Positions 39,991 through 49,001 of a DNA stretch of 64,000 nucleotides are shown here, piece by piece. The position numbers and the translations under genes were made by a program. Location: assembly GCF_014648575.1 (NCBI RefSeq), contig NZ_BMRJ01000002.1, positions 763,860 to 827,859 of the forward strand. The letters are read 5' to 3'. This DNA comes from Agromyces mediolanus. Its GTDB lineage: Bacteria > Actinomycetota > Actinomycetes > Actinomycetales > Microbacteriaceae. The notes beneath the pieces are model-generated. The model had not been told where the DNA came from, searched no databases, and saw nothing but the letters and a program-made list of their open reading frames with translations. Numbering within the stretch: the stretch's first letter is position 1; every line of letters begins with the position of its first letter.

Positions 39991-40914
39991 CTACGCCGAG
40001 AGGCCCTGCCAGCGGGCGAGCTTCTCCGGGTTGCGCACGAGCCAGAGCTCCGAGAGCCGGCCCTCGCGCACCTCGACCGAGACCACCGTGTCGACGACGC
40101 CGTCCTGGGCGAAGACCGCGACGTAGCCCGAGGCCGCGTCCCGCAGCGAGATCGACAGCCCCTCGCCGCGCTTCGCGATGATGCCCAGCACGTAGCGCGC
40201 GACGTGCTCGGCGCCGAGGACGGGCCGGCGGGCGGCCGAGACGATGCCGCCGCCGTCGGAGACGAGCCGGGCGTCGGGGTCGAGCAGCTCCACGAGCGCC
40301 TCGATCCGGCCCGTCGCGGCCGCCGCGAGGAAGGCGTGCACGACCGCCGCGTGCTGCTCGGCCGACGCCGCCCCCGCGCGTCCCGCGCGCACCCGCGCCC
40401 TGGCACTGGAGGCGAGCTGCCGGCAGGCGCCGGGGGAGCGGCCGACGACCTCGGCGATCTCCGCGAAGGGCAGACCGAAGGCCTCGTGCAGCACGAAGGC
40501 GACGCGCTCGGCGGGGGTCAGCGTCTCCAGCACCACGAGCATCGCGGTCGACACGCCCTCGGCGAGCTCGGCGTGCTCGGCGGGGTCCGCCGGCGGTGCC
40601 GCGGCGAAGCGGCCGCCGAACACGCCGGGGGCGTCGGGCAGCGGCTCGGGCAGCCACTCGCCGACGTAGGCCTCGCGGCGGGCGCGGGCCGAGCCGAGCT
40701 CGTCCAGGCAGATCCGGCCGACCACCCTCGTGAGCCACGCGCCGGGGGAGCGGATCTCCGCCCGCTCCACCTCGGGCAGGCGCAGCCAGCGCTCGTAGCC
40801 GGACTGCACCGCGTCCTCCGCCTCGGCGAAGGAGCCGAGCAGGCGGTACGCGAGGCCGAGGAGGGCCGGGCGTTCCGCGGCGACCGCGTCGGACGAGGCA
40901 TCCACCGTGCTCAT
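39991..40914 (-). CDS. ECF41-type (SigJ-like) sigma factor with SnoaL-like C-terminal domain
   Basis: A 307-residue protein. Region 2 (PALLGLAYRLLGSFAEAEDAVQSGYERWLR) and region 4 (LTPAERVAFVLHEAFGLPFAEIAEVVGRSPGACRQLASSARARV) are those of ECF sigma factors; residues about 195-305 form an NTF2/SnoaL domain that in this group replaces a separate anti-sigma factor. ECF41 factors act on a promoter beside their own gene controlling an oxidoreductase, epimerase or carboxymuconolactone decarboxylase; the divergent NAD(P)-binding gene fits exactly. The ATG has CAGGCT six bases upstream. Confidence 0.9.
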   Translation of the reverse strand: MSTVDASSDAVAAERPALLGLAYRLLGSFAEAEDAVQSGYERWLRLPEVERAEIRSPGAWLTRVVGRICLDELGSARARREAYVGEWLPEPLPDAPGVFGGRFAAAPPADPAEHAELAEGVSTAMLVVLETLTPAERVAFVLHEAFGLPFAEIAEVVGRSPGACRQLASSARARVRAGRAGAASAEQHAAVVHAFLAAAATGRIEALVELLDPDARLVSDGGGIVSAARRPVLGAEHVARYVLGIIAKRGEGLSISLRDAASGYVAVFAQDGVVDTVVSVEVREGRLSELWLVRNPEKLARWQGLSA

Positions 40915-41031
40915 GCGCCCAGCCTGCCACGCCCGGCGCGCCCGCCTGACATTCCACGGCGCTGCGTCGTCGGAGTCGTGAGGGCGGGCGCCGGGCCCGC
41001 CGAGGGCCGCGGGCCCGGAACGGAGGACACG

Positions 41032-41772
41032 GTGAGGATCGCCATCGCAGGAGGGACCGGCACGGTCGGCCGGCACATCGTCGAGGTCGCGCGCGAGCGC
41101 GGGCACGAGACGGTCGTGCTCGCCCGCTCCGCCGGCGTCGACCTCACGACGGGGGCTGGGCTCGCCGCCGCGCTCGCCGGGGTCGACGCCGTCGTCGACG
41201 CGGCGAACGTCAACGCCATCGACCGGGAGACCGCCGAACGCTTCTTCACGGGCACCTCGCGCACGCTCCTCGCCGCCGAACGCGAGGCGGGCGTCGGCCA
41301 TCACGTGCTGCTCTCGATCGTCGGCATCGACCGGATCCCCTACGCCTACTACGAGGCGAAGCTCGCCCAGGAGGGCGTGGTCGAGGCCGGGGGCGTGCCC
41401 TACACGATCCTGCGGGCGACGCAGTTCCACGAGTTCGCCGGCCAGATGGCGGGGCGGCTCCGGGTCGCGGGCATCCAGCTCGCGGCGCGGATGCGCACGC
41501 AGCCGATCGCGGCCCGCGAGGTCGCCGAGCACCTCGTCGCGCTCGCCGAGGGCACGCCGCGGGGTCGCGCGCGCGACCTCGCCGGCCCGCGCGAGGAGCA
41601 GCTGGCCGAGCTCATCCGCCGGCTCGTCCGCGCCGAGGGCCGGCGCGGGCCCGTGCTGCCGGTGTCCCTGCCCATCCGGGGCATGGGCGAGATGCGCCGC
41701 GGTGCCGCGCTGCCCGGCCCGGACGCCGAGCTCGGGCGGCAGACGTTCGCGGAGTGGCTCGCGGACCGCTGA
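41032..41772 (+). CDS. NAD(P)-binding protein (NmrA/SDR-like), ECF41 partner
   Basis: A 246-residue atypical short-chain dehydrogenase: Rossmann motif IAIAGGTGTVGRHIVEVARERGHETVVLARS, DAVVDAANVNAIDRETAERFF, YYEAKLAQEGVVEAGGVPYTILRATQFHEFAG. The YxxxK pair is present as YYEAK. Start is GTG, with GGAGG six bases before. It stands divergently beside an ECF41-type sigma factor, whose usual target is such a gene. The substrate is unknown. Confidence 0.88.
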   Translation: MRIAIAGGTGTVGRHIVEVARERGHETVVLARSAGVDLTTGAGLAAALAGVDAVVDAANVNAIDRETAERFFTGTSRTLLAAEREAGVGHHVLLSIVGIDRIPYAYYEAKLAQEGVVEAGGVPYTILRATQFHEFAGQMAGRLRVAGIQLAARMRTQPIAAREVAEHLVALAEGTPRGRARDLAGPREEQLAELIRRLVRAEGRRGPVLPVSLPIRGMGEMRRGAALPGPDAELGRQTFAEWLADR

Positions 41773-41809
41773 CGCCGGCGGGATGCCGAGGCTCCCTCGT
41801 GCACCCCGG

Positions 41810-41853
41810 GTTCACCGCCCCGTCATCCGAGGGTCAGCCCCGGGTCATCCGCC
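41810..41853 (+). promoter_or_regulatory. Four tandem 11-base PHO-box-like repeats
   Basis: Contiguous units GTTCACCGCCC, CGTCATCCGAG, GGTCAGCCCCG and GGTCATCCGCC start at 41810, 41821, 41832 and 41843. They fit the direct-repeat units (GGTCAYY or GTTCAYY, 11-base period) bound by PhoP in actinobacteria. They lie about 110 bases before a secreted phosphatase gene, the expected target. Confidence 0.65.
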
Positions 41854-41881
41854 GCCGATTCACTGGGCGAAAGCCCGCGCT

Positions 41882-41910
41882 CCGCACCCGCCCATTCCGG
41901 GCGGGTGCGG
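41882..41910 (+). other. Strong hairpin between the SDR and phosphatase genes
   Basis: CCGCACCCGCCC and GGGCGGGTGCGG make a perfect 12-bp stem with loop ATTCC; a smaller GGGC-GAAA-GCCC hairpin precedes it at 41865-41876. It lies downstream of the PHO-box repeats and so probably in the phosphatase 5' leader; it could also end the SDR transcript. Confidence 0.55.
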
Positions 41911-41962
41911 TCGCGCGCGCCCGGACGAGTGAACGCGCGAGACGAATGAGGATGACACGACG

Positions 41963-44605
41963 ATGACGATGACGACGATGCGCCGGGCCCGGCGCGGCGC
42001 GGCGACCGCCGCGCTGCTGGGCCTCGCGGTCGCCGGGCTCGCGGTGCCGGCCACGGCCGCCGCCGCCGAGCCCGCGATCGAGGTGCCGACCGCTCCGGTG
42101 GTCGACGGCACCACCGCCTGGCACTACCTCGACGACGGCACCGACCCCGCCCGCGGCGACGCGAACCTGCGGGTCTGGACGACCACCGGCTACGACGACG
42201 CCGACTGGAAGCAGGCGCCGGGCAGCTTCGGCGCCAAGGGCGGCAAGCTCGCCGCCGTCGGCCCGCACCTGCCCGCGACGCTGCTGAACCACTACCTCGA
42301 CGGCACGGCGGCGCCGACCGTTCCGACGTACTTCTTCCGCACCAGCTTCGAGCTCGAGCCGGGCGTCGCGGCCGAGGTCGGCCAGCTCGTCGGCGACCTC
42401 GTGTACGACGACGCCGTGCAGGTCTGGGTGAACGGAGAGAAGGTCGCCGGCTTCGTCGACGGCCGGGTGACCGGCACGACGAACCTCGAGTACGCGGGCG
42501 ACAGCAACGGCGACCCGCTCGCCTCGACCTTCACCGCCGACGGCGACGTGCTCGTCGACGGCACGAACACGGTCGCGATCGCCCTGTTCCAGGACCGCGC
42601 CTCCAGTTCGGACATCTACCTCGACGTCCCGCAGATCTCCCTGCTGCCCGAGGCCGGAACCCCCGGCGAGCCCGTCGCGGTGCCGCCGACCCGGGTGATC
42701 CTCACGCCGACCGAGACGCCCGCGACCTCGCAGTCGTTCTCGTGGCTCGCGGGCGACGTCTCGCACACCAGCGGCCAGGTGCAGATCCGGCCCGCCGCGG
42801 GCGGCGAGACCCGTACCGTGGACGCGTACGCCGCGGGCACGGTCAACGGCAACCCGCTGCAGCACTTCTCGGCGACCGTCGACGGCCTCACCGCCGCGAC
42901 CGCGTACGAGTACCGCGTCGGACTCGAGGGCGCGTGGAGCGGCTGGACCCGTTTCACCACGGCGAACCCGAAGGCGACCGACTTCCAGTTCGTCTACTAC
43001 GGCGACGCGCAGATCGGGCTCGACTCGACCTGGCCGAACGTCGTCGCGCAGGCGGAGGCGAAGGCCCCGCGCTCGATCGGTTCGGTGCACGCCGGAGACC
43101 TCATCAACACCTCGTCGAACGAGACGGAGTGGCTGAACTGGTTCAAGGGCATGCAGACCTCCGCGGCGACGACGAACGTCATGGCCGCGCCCGGCAACCA
43201 CGAGTACTCCGGCGACAAGCTGCTGAAGTCGTGGAAGGCGAACTTCGAGTACCCGCACAACAACCCGTCCACCGAGACGATCGGCGAGCTCGCCGAACTC
43301 GCCGTCGGTGAGAGCGACGTGGCGAAGCAGTACGCCGCCTACTTCGCGCACTGGACCGCCTTCGCGACCGAGACGGTGTACTTCACGGACTACCAGGGCG
43401 TGCGCTTCATCACGGTGAACGCGACCCGCGACACGACGTTCCTCACCCCGGACGTGCTGCCCTCGTGCACGGGCGTCGAGTGCCCGCAGACGAAGGTCGG
43501 CGAGCTGTGGACGCAGTTCCAGGCGGCCTGGCTCGACCACGTGCTCACCGAGAGCCCCTCGAAGTGGAACGTCGTCACCTTCCACCAGCCCGTCTACTCG
43601 ACCTCCGCGGGCCGTGACGAGCCGATCCTCCGCAAGTACTGGGTGCCCGTGTTCCAGGAGCACGACATCGACCTCGTGATGATGGGCCACGACCACACCT
43701 ATGCGCGCGGCTACCACAACGACGACGTCACCGAGACCGCCGGCATCACCGACGGCCCCGTCTACATCGTCTCGAACTCGGGCGCGAAGCACTACGAGCT
43801 CGAGACGCCCGAGAAGAACGTCTGGACGAACAACAACGCCACCCAGGTGCTCCGCGGCGCGGGCGTCACGACCTACCAGGTGGTCGACGTGACGAAGAAC
43901 CAGCTCGTCTACCGCTCGTACCTCGCCGAGAAGACGGCGAACGCGACGACGACGCTGCCCGTCGGCGCCGTGTACGACGAGTTCACCGTCACGAAGCTCG
44001 ACGACGGTCGCAAGTGGGTCACCGAGGCCGGCGTCGAGCCGCCCGTCGACCCGAACCCGCCGGTCGAGCCGACGCCCGTCGACGAATCCCTGCTCACCGA
44101 GGCGAACCGCGGCGGCGTCACCGCGCCGGCGAGCGCCGAGCCGGGCGAGGAGGTCGAGCTCGGCCTCGGCGCCGGTCGCGCCGAGCTCGCCGTCAACGTG
44201 TGGCTGCACTCCGAGCCGCAGCTCCTCGGCACCCCGACGGCGGATGCCGCGGGCGACGTGCGGGCGACGATCCCCGCCGACGCACCGGCGGGCGAGCACC
44301 GCCTCGTCGTGCAGTCGAGCGAGGGCGAGCTCATCGGCTGGGCGCCGATCCGGCTGGCGGCCGACCCGGGCACCGGTCCGGGCCCGGGCGAGCCGGGCAC
44401 CGGCGGGCCCGGCACCGGGCAGCCGGGCACCGGCTCCGGCGCGGGGAACGGGTCCGGCGCGGCCGGCAACGGCCTCGCGCACACGGGCGCGGAGATCCAG
44501 ACGGCGCTCTGGCTCGCCGGCGCGCTGCTCGCCGCGGGCGCGGTGATCGCGGTCATCGCCGTGCGACGCCGTCGCCGACAGGCGGGCGACGGGCCGGAGG
44601 CCTGA
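41963..44605 (+). CDS. Wall-anchored purple-acid-phosphatase-like metallophosphoesterase
   Basis: An 880-residue exported enzyme. After a signal peptide (cut near residue 33, PATAAAAEP) come a beta-rich domain (about 40-235), a fibronectin-like N-terminal PAP domain (250-345) and the catalytic domain with YYGDAQIG, VHAGDLINTS, APGNHEYSG (about 410), TFHQPVYS and MMGHDHTYARG (about 574), the full metal-ligand set. A Pro/Gly-rich wall-spanning stretch leads to LAHTG (838-842), a hydrophobic helix and RRRRRQ, a sorting signal of the LAxTG type known for class E sortases. It should release phosphate outside the cell. Four PHO-box-like repeats lie upstream. Confidence 0.9.
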   Translation: MTMTTMRRARRGAATAALLGLAVAGLAVPATAAAAEPAIEVPTAPVVDGTTAWHYLDDGTDPARGDANLRVWTTTGYDDADWKQAPGSFGAKGGKLAAVGPHLPATLLNHYLDGTAAPTVPTYFFRTSFELEPGVAAEVGQLVGDLVYDDAVQVWVNGEKVAGFVDGRVTGTTNLEYAGDSNGDPLASTFTADGDVLVDGTNTVAIALFQDRASSSDIYLDVPQISLLPEAGTPGEPVAVPPTRVILTPTETPATSQSFSWLAGDVSHTSGQVQIRPAAGGETRTVDAYAAGTVNGNPLQHFSATVDGLTAATAYEYRVGLEGAWSGWTRFTTANPKATDFQFVYYGDAQIGLDSTWPNVVAQAEAKAPRSIGSVHAGDLINTSSNETEWLNWFKGMQTSAATTNVMAAPGNHEYSGDKLLKSWKANFEYPHNNPSTETIGELAELAVGESDVAKQYAAYFAHWTAFATETVYFTDYQGVRFITVNATRDTTFLTPDVLPSCTGVECPQTKVGELWTQFQAAWLDHVLTESPSKWNVVTFHQPVYSTSAGRDEPILRKYWVPVFQEHDIDLVMMGHDHTYARGYHNDDVTETAGITDGPVYIVSNSGAKHYELETPEKNVWTNNNATQVLRGAGVTTYQVVDVTKNQLVYRSYLAEKTANATTTLPVGAVYDEFTVTKLDDGRKWVTEAGVEPPVDPNPPVEPTPVDESLLTEANRGGVTAPASAEPGEEVELGLGAGRAELAVNVWLHSEPQLLGTPTADAAGDVRATIPADAPAGEHRLVVQSSEGELIGWAPIRLAADPGTGPGPGEPGTGGPGTGQPGTGSGAGNGSGAAGNGLAHTGAEIQTALWLAGALLAAGAVIAVIAVRRRRRQAGDGPEA

Positions 44606-44632
44606 TCGAGGCATCCGCCGCCTGAGCACCGT

Positions 44633-44667
44633 CCGGCGCCCGGTCCCCACGAGGGGCCGGGCGCCGG
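44633..44667 (+). terminator. Terminator hairpin of the phosphatase gene
   Basis: CCGGCGCCCGG pairs with CCGGGCGCCGG (11 bp), and inside CCCC pairs with GGGG around ACGA with a single bulged T. It lies 27 bases after the stop. No T run follows, as is common in actinobacteria. Confidence 0.75.
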
Positions 44668-44698
44668 CCGTTCCCGCCGCGGGCGCGACCCGCCTGGC

Positions 44699-44704
44699 TA
44701 GGCT
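44699..44704 (+). promoter_or_regulatory. Putative leaderless -10 element (TAGGCT)
   Basis: TAGGCT lies six bases before the ATG at 44711 of the M20 amidohydrolase gene; there is no ribosome-binding site. Confidence 0.5.
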
Positions 44705-44710
44705 CGGCCC

Positions 44711-45922
44711 ATGAGCCTCGACCTCGACGCGATCTACCGCGACCTGCACCGCCACCCCGAGCTGTCGTTCCAGGAGCACCGCACCGCCGGCATCGTCGCC
44801 GAGGCGCTGCGCGGGCTCGGCTACACCGTGACCGAGGGCATCGGCCGCACCGGCGTCACGGGCGTCATCGAGCGCGGCGAGGGGCCCACCGTGCTGCTCC
44901 GCGCCGACATGGACGGCCTGCCCGTCCGCGAGGCGACCGGGCTCGACTACGCGAGCACCGCGACGGGCGTCGATCCCGACGGCGCCGAGGTGCCCGTCAT
45001 GCACGCCTGCGGCCACGACGTGCACGTCACCTGCCTGCTCGGCGCGGCCGAGGCGCTCGCCGCGGATGCCTCGTGGCAGGGCACCCTCGTGGTGCTGTTC
45101 CAGCCCGCCGAGGAGTGGGGCGGCGGCGCCGAGGCGATGCTCGCCGACGGGCTCTACGAGCGGGTGCCGCGCCCCGACGTCGTGCTCGGCCAGCACGTCG
45201 CGCCGCTGCCGGCCGGCCTCGTCGCGCTGCAGCCGGGGCCCGCGATGGCGGGGGCCGACTCGCTGACGATCACGATGCACGGCACCGGCGGTCACGGCTC
45301 GCGCCCGGAGACGACGGTCGACCCGGTCTACCTCGCCGCCTCGACGGCGGTGCGGCTGCAGGGCATCGTCTCGCGCGAGATCGCCGCGGGGGATGCCGCG
45401 GTCGTGACCGTCGGGCAGCTGCACGCCGGCACGAAGAACAACATCATCCCGCCCGAGGCGAAGCTCGGCCTGAGCGTGCGCACCTTCGACGAGCACGTGC
45501 GCGAGCGGGTGCTCGCCGCGATCGAGCGGATCGCCCGCGCCGAGGCCGCCGCCTCCGCGGCGCCGCGCGAGCCGGAGTTCGCCTACGAGGAGCGCTTCCC
45601 GGTGACGGTGAACGACCGCGCCGCGAGCGCGCGCACCGCCGCGGCGCTGCGCACGGCGTTCGGCGCGGAGCGGGTGCTCGAGCCCGGCGCGGTTTCCGGC
45701 AGCGAGGACGTCGGGGTGCTCGCGACGGCGGCCGACGCCCCGCTCGTCTACTGGTTCCTCGGCGGAGCCGACCCGGCGCTGTTCGGCGCAGGTCTCGCCG
45801 AGGGGCGGCTGCCCGAGCACCTGCCCTCGAACCACTCGCCCGAATTCGCGCCGCTGCCGCAACCGACCCTGACGGTCGGCGTCGCGGCCCTCGTCACCGC
45901 GGCGAAGGAGTGGCTCGACTGA
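44711..45922 (+). CDS. M20 family amidohydrolase (hippurate-hydrolase-like)
   Basis: A 403-residue M20D peptidase: LHRHPELSFQEHRTAGIV, LLRADMDGLPVREATGLDYAS, VMHACGHDVHVTCLLGAAEAL (metal Cys and His), VVLFQPAEEWGGGAEAMLADGL (catalytic and metal Glu), GTGGHGSRPETTVDPVY and SGSEDVGVL near the end. It removes an acyl group from an amino acid, as HipO, IAA-amino acid hydrolases and N-acyl-amino acid amidohydrolases do. The ATG at 44711 is fixed by the leaderless -10. Its last 29 bases overlap the convergent following gene. Confidence 0.92.
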   Translation: MSLDLDAIYRDLHRHPELSFQEHRTAGIVAEALRGLGYTVTEGIGRTGVTGVIERGEGPTVLLRADMDGLPVREATGLDYASTATGVDPDGAEVPVMHACGHDVHVTCLLGAAEALAADASWQGTLVVLFQPAEEWGGGAEAMLADGLYERVPRPDVVLGQHVAPLPAGLVALQPGPAMAGADSLTITMHGTGGHGSRPETTVDPVYLAASTAVRLQGIVSREIAAGDAAVVTVGQLHAGTKNNIIPPEAKLGLSVRTFDEHVRERVLAAIERIARAEAAASAAPREPEFAYEERFPVTVNDRAASARTAAALRTAFGAERVLEPGAVSGSEDVGVLATAADAPLVYWFLGGADPALFGAGLAEGRLPEHLPSNHSPEFAPLPQPTLTVGVAALVTAAKEWLD

Positions 45923-46784
45923 CGGCCGCGTCGCCGAACGCCGCCTCGCGCACGGCGCGGCGGAGCGCGTTCGCGCGCTCGGCGAAGCCCCGCTGGCGGC
46001 GCACGTACTCGGCCTTGCCCTCGGCGGTCTCGATGCGCACGGGCTCGCCGCTCCACGCGCGCATCTCGTAGGGCGAGGCCTGCATGTCGAGGAAGCGGAT
46101 GTCTCGGGCCAGCTCGAAGGCGTCGAGCAGCAGCTCGCCGGGCACGAGCGGCCCGAGCTTCATCGCCCACTTGTAGACGTCCATGCCGGCGTGCAGACAG
46201 CCGGGCTGCTCGAGCTCCGGCTGCGTCTCGCGGCTCGGCGCGAAGCGGTTGCGGGGCACGGCCTCGGGGGTGAAGAAGCGGAAGGCGTCGATGTGCGTGC
46301 AGCGCAGCTCGTGCGCCTCGACGACGGCGTCGGTCGCCGCCTGGCCGAGGCGGAGCGGCACCGGGTGGCGGTGCTCGGCCTGCCGGTACACCATGGCCCA
46401 CTCGTGCAGGCCGAAGCAGCCGAAGCTCCCCGGCCGGGCGGCGGTGAGCCGGAGCATCCGCTCGACCGCGGTGAGCAGCGGCGCCTTCTCGGCGCGCATC
46501 GCCGCATCGTCCACGCGGAGCGAGCCCGGGGCGGCGCCCGGCGCATACCAGCGCCAGCCGGCGCGCTCCTCGCCCGCCGCCTCGGCGAGCTCGACGCCGG
46601 GCCCGGGGTGCCAGCGCCGGAGCTGCGCGGGGGAGTACGAGTAGTAGGTGTAGAGGAAGTCCTCGACGGGGTGCCGCTCGCCGCGCGCGCTGCGCTCGCG
46701 GTGCCCGGCGGTGAGCGCGTCGGCCCGCTCGGCGTGCGCGCGTTCGCGGGCGCGCCAGTCGGCGGGGTCGAGCAGCCGGGTCAT
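45894..46784 (-). CDS. Conserved actinobacterial protein (often labelled 3-methyladenine DNA glycosylase)
   Basis: A 296-residue protein with HPVEDFLYTYYSYSPAQLRRWHPGPGVEL, GSFGCFGLHEWAMVYRQ, LRLGQAATDAVVEAHELRCTHIDAFRFFTPEAVPRN and GCLHAGMDVYKWAMKLGPLVPGELLLDAFELARDIRFLDMQASPYE. It is rich in conserved His, Trp and Tyr and looks enzymatic. Relatives in actinobacteria are named 3-methyladenine DNA glycosylase, but no HhH or AAG-type motif is seen, so that name should be treated with caution. It overlaps the WYL regulator gene by ATGA and is transcribed with it. Confidence 0.75.
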   Translation of the reverse strand: MTRLLDPADWRARERAHAERADALTAGHRERSARGERHPVEDFLYTYYSYSPAQLRRWHPGPGVELAEAAGEERAGWRWYAPGAAPGSLRVDDAAMRAEKAPLLTAVERMLRLTAARPGSFGCFGLHEWAMVYRQAEHRHPVPLRLGQAATDAVVEAHELRCTHIDAFRFFTPEAVPRNRFAPSRETQPELEQPGCLHAGMDVYKWAMKLGPLVPGELLLDAFELARDIRFLDMQASPYEMRAWSGEPVRIETAEGKAEYVRRQRGFAERANALRRAVREAAFGDAAVSRATPSPR

Positions 46785-47788
46785 CCCCCCAGGGTACGCG
46801 CGTCGGGCGCGGCGTCCGCCGAGCCCGCGACGGCCCGCGCGTAGCGCGCGGAGAGGCTGGCGAGCAGCGGCACGAGCTCGGCGGGCGACTCGACGGTGAA
46901 GTCCAGCTGCAGCATGCCGATGTAGACGGCGACCGTGTCGAGGCTGTCGGCGCCGGTGACGAGCACGCAGTGCGTCTCGTCGACGGGTTCGACGACGCCG
47001 ACGGCGGGGTTGATCCGCGCGAGCACCGCGTCGGCGGGGGCGTCGATGCGGAGCCGGGCGTGCACGGTCCAGCCGCTCGCGGCGATCGTGCGCATCGCGA
47101 AGGCCGTGTAGTCGGGGTGCTCGGGGTCGCCGCCGGGCAGCGGGCGCGGGGTGAAACGGCGGCGGGTCGGCATCCGCAGCTCGAGGAGATCGACCCGGAA
47201 GGTGGCCCACTCGTCGCGTTCGGGGTCGCGGGCCACGAGATGCCACCGGCGTTGCCAGCTGAGCAGCCGGTACGGCTCGACGAGGCGGAGCTCGCCCGCG
47301 TGCTCGAAGCGGAGCCACTCGACGTCGCGGATGGCGGCGGCGATGGCGCGGAGCGCGCCGGGGTCGACCTCCGGGTCGGGTGCGTCGGTGCCGGTGTTCT
47401 CCGGCGCGCGCTCGATCGTGCCGTGCAGGGCGTCGACGACGGGGCGGAGCCGCGGCGGCAGCACCTGCTCGAGCTTCGCGAGCGCGCGGCGGCCGGACTC
47501 CTCGACGCCCGTGATGCCGCTCGCTGCGCGGAGTCCGACGGCGACGGCGACGGCCTCTTCGTCGTCGAGGAGGAGGGGCGGCAGCCGGCCGCCGGCGCCG
47601 AGCCGGTAGCCGCCGGCGGAGCCGCGGTTGGCGTCGACGGGATAGTCGAGGGAGCGCAGGCGCTCGACGTCGTTGCGGATGGTGCGGGGCGAGACACCGA
47701 GGCGCGCGGCGAGCTCCCGCCCCGACCAGTCGGGCCGGGACTGCAGCAGGGTGAGGAGCGCGAGGAGTCGCGCTGCGGGATCGGCCAT
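46781..47788 (-). CDS. WYL-domain transcriptional regulator (YafY type)
   Basis: A 335-residue regulator: helix-turn-helix at residues 5-60 (RLLALLTLLQSRPDWSGRELAARLGVSPRTIRNDVERLRSLDYPVDANRG), then a WYL domain in the form EPYRLLSWQRRWHLVARDPERDEWATFRVDLL, and a C-terminal WCX extension. WYL proteins sense a ligand or nucleic acid and control neighbours. It is divergent from the epoxide-hydrolase gene across 57 bases and co-transcribed with the glycosylase-like gene. Confidence 0.9.
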   Translation of the reverse strand: MADPAARLLALLTLLQSRPDWSGRELAARLGVSPRTIRNDVERLRSLDYPVDANRGSAGGYRLGAGGRLPPLLLDDEEAVAVAVGLRAASGITGVEESGRRALAKLEQVLPPRLRPVVDALHGTIERAPENTGTDAPDPEVDPGALRAIAAAIRDVEWLRFEHAGELRLVEPYRLLSWQRRWHLVARDPERDEWATFRVDLLELRMPTRRRFTPRPLPGGDPEHPDYTAFAMRTIAASGWTVHARLRIDAPADAVLARINPAVGVVEPVDETHCVLVTGADSLDTVAVYIGMLQLDFTVESPAELVPLLASLSARYARAVAGSADAAPDARTLGG

Positions 47789-47845
47789 GAGCGGATGCCT
47801 CCAATAGGAAGTGATCGTGCCTAATGACACCGTACCGTCGGAGAC

Positions 47846-48991
47846 ATGACGAACACCACCGCTCCGCTCGACCTCCGCCCATTCACCGTCGCCGTCTCCG
47901 ACGCCGAGCTCGCCGATCTGCGTGAGCGCCTCGCCCGCACCCGCCTGCCCCAGCCCGCCCCGGTCGACGACTGGGACGCGGGCACGCCGAACCACTACCT
48001 GCGCGAGGCCGTCGACGCCTGGCTCGCCTTCGACTGGCGCGCCGCCGAGGCCCGACTGAACGCCGTGCCGAACTTCACCACCGAGATCGAGGGGCAGACG
48101 ATCCACTTCCTGCACGTGCGCTCGCCGCACCCCGAGGCGACGCCGCTGCTGCTCGCCCACAGCTACCCGGGCTCCGCCGTCGACTACCTCGGCATGATCG
48201 ACGCCCTCGTCGACCCGGTCGCGCACGGCGGCCGCGCCGAGGACGCCTTCCACCTCGTCATCCCCGACGCCCCCGGCTTCGGCTTCTCCCAGCCGCTCGC
48301 CTCCGCGGGGTGGACGAACGCCCGCGTCGCCCGCGCCTACGACGCGCTCATGCGCGGGCTCGGCTACGAGCGCTACGGCGTGCACGGCTCCGACCACGGC
48401 GCGATGGTCGCCCGCGAGCTCGGACTGCTCGCCCCCGAGGGCTTCCTCGGCCTGCACGTGCTGCAGCTCTTCTCCTTCCCCTCCGGCGACCCGGCCGAGT
48501 TCGAGCGCCTCGAGCCGGCGGACTACGCGGCCCTCGAGCACATGCAGTGGTTCCAATCCGTCGGCGGCTACAACGCCATGAACGCCTCCCGGCCGCAGAC
48601 GGTCGCCGTCGGGCTCAGCGACTCGCCCGTCGGGCTCCTCGCCTACAGCGAACTGTTCAACTCGTTCGGCAACGGCACCTCGCTCGTGCCGCTCGAAACG
48701 ATCCTCCTCGAGGTCAGCGTGAACTGGTTCCAGAACGCCGCCTCGGGCATGAGCCGCAGCTACCTCGAGAACGCCCGCGCCGAGGCGGAACCGGCCGTGA
48801 ACCACTCGCCGACCGGGGTCGCCGTGTTCGCCGACGACTTCCAGACGGTCCGCGTCTTCGCCGAGCGCGACAACGCGCGGATCGTGCACTGGAGCCGCTT
48901 CGAGGAGGGCGGGCACTTCGCCGCCCTCGAGCGCCCCGAGGTGCTCGCGGGCGACCTCCGCGCCTTCTTCGCGGCACTCCGCGAGGGCTGA
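47846..48991 (+). CDS. Epoxide hydrolase (alpha/beta hydrolase with EHN domain)
   Basis: A 381-residue enzyme of the juvenile-hormone/microsomal epoxide hydrolase group. The N-terminal EHN block (PFTVAVSDAELADLRERLARTRLP), LLLAHSYPGSAVDYLGMID (oxyanion loop), the nucleophile Asp in YGVHGSDHGAMVAREL, and the late His in EEGGHFAALERPE are in place. The oxyanion motif reads HSYPGS rather than the usual HGWPGS. It would open an epoxide to a diol. The WYL regulator is divergent and may control it; the natural substrate is unknown. Confidence 0.9.
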   Translation: MTNTTAPLDLRPFTVAVSDAELADLRERLARTRLPQPAPVDDWDAGTPNHYLREAVDAWLAFDWRAAEARLNAVPNFTTEIEGQTIHFLHVRSPHPEATPLLLAHSYPGSAVDYLGMIDALVDPVAHGGRAEDAFHLVIPDAPGFGFSQPLASAGWTNARVARAYDALMRGLGYERYGVHGSDHGAMVARELGLLAPEGFLGLHVLQLFSFPSGDPAEFERLEPADYAALEHMQWFQSVGGYNAMNASRPQTVAVGLSDSPVGLLAYSELFNSFGNGTSLVPLETILLEVSVNWFQNAASGMSRSYLENARAEAEPAVNHSPTGVAVFADDFQTVRVFAERDNARIVHWSRFEEGGHFAALERPEVLAGDLRAFFAALREG

Positions 48992-49001
48992 GCCGCAGCC
49001 C

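Noticed and set aside
40915-41031. TGACATT and CGTC as an ECF41 promoter.
   Set aside because: The spacing of about 11-12 bases is too short compared with known ECF41 promoters and the -35 has several mismatches.
41834-45862. A 1342-codon open frame on the minus strand opposite the phosphatase and M20 genes.
   Set aside because: Its predicted protein is a monotonous mix of Arg, Val, Gly, Ala, Asp and Glu with no domain, and both opposite-strand genes are clearly real. Long antisense frames are expected at this GC content.
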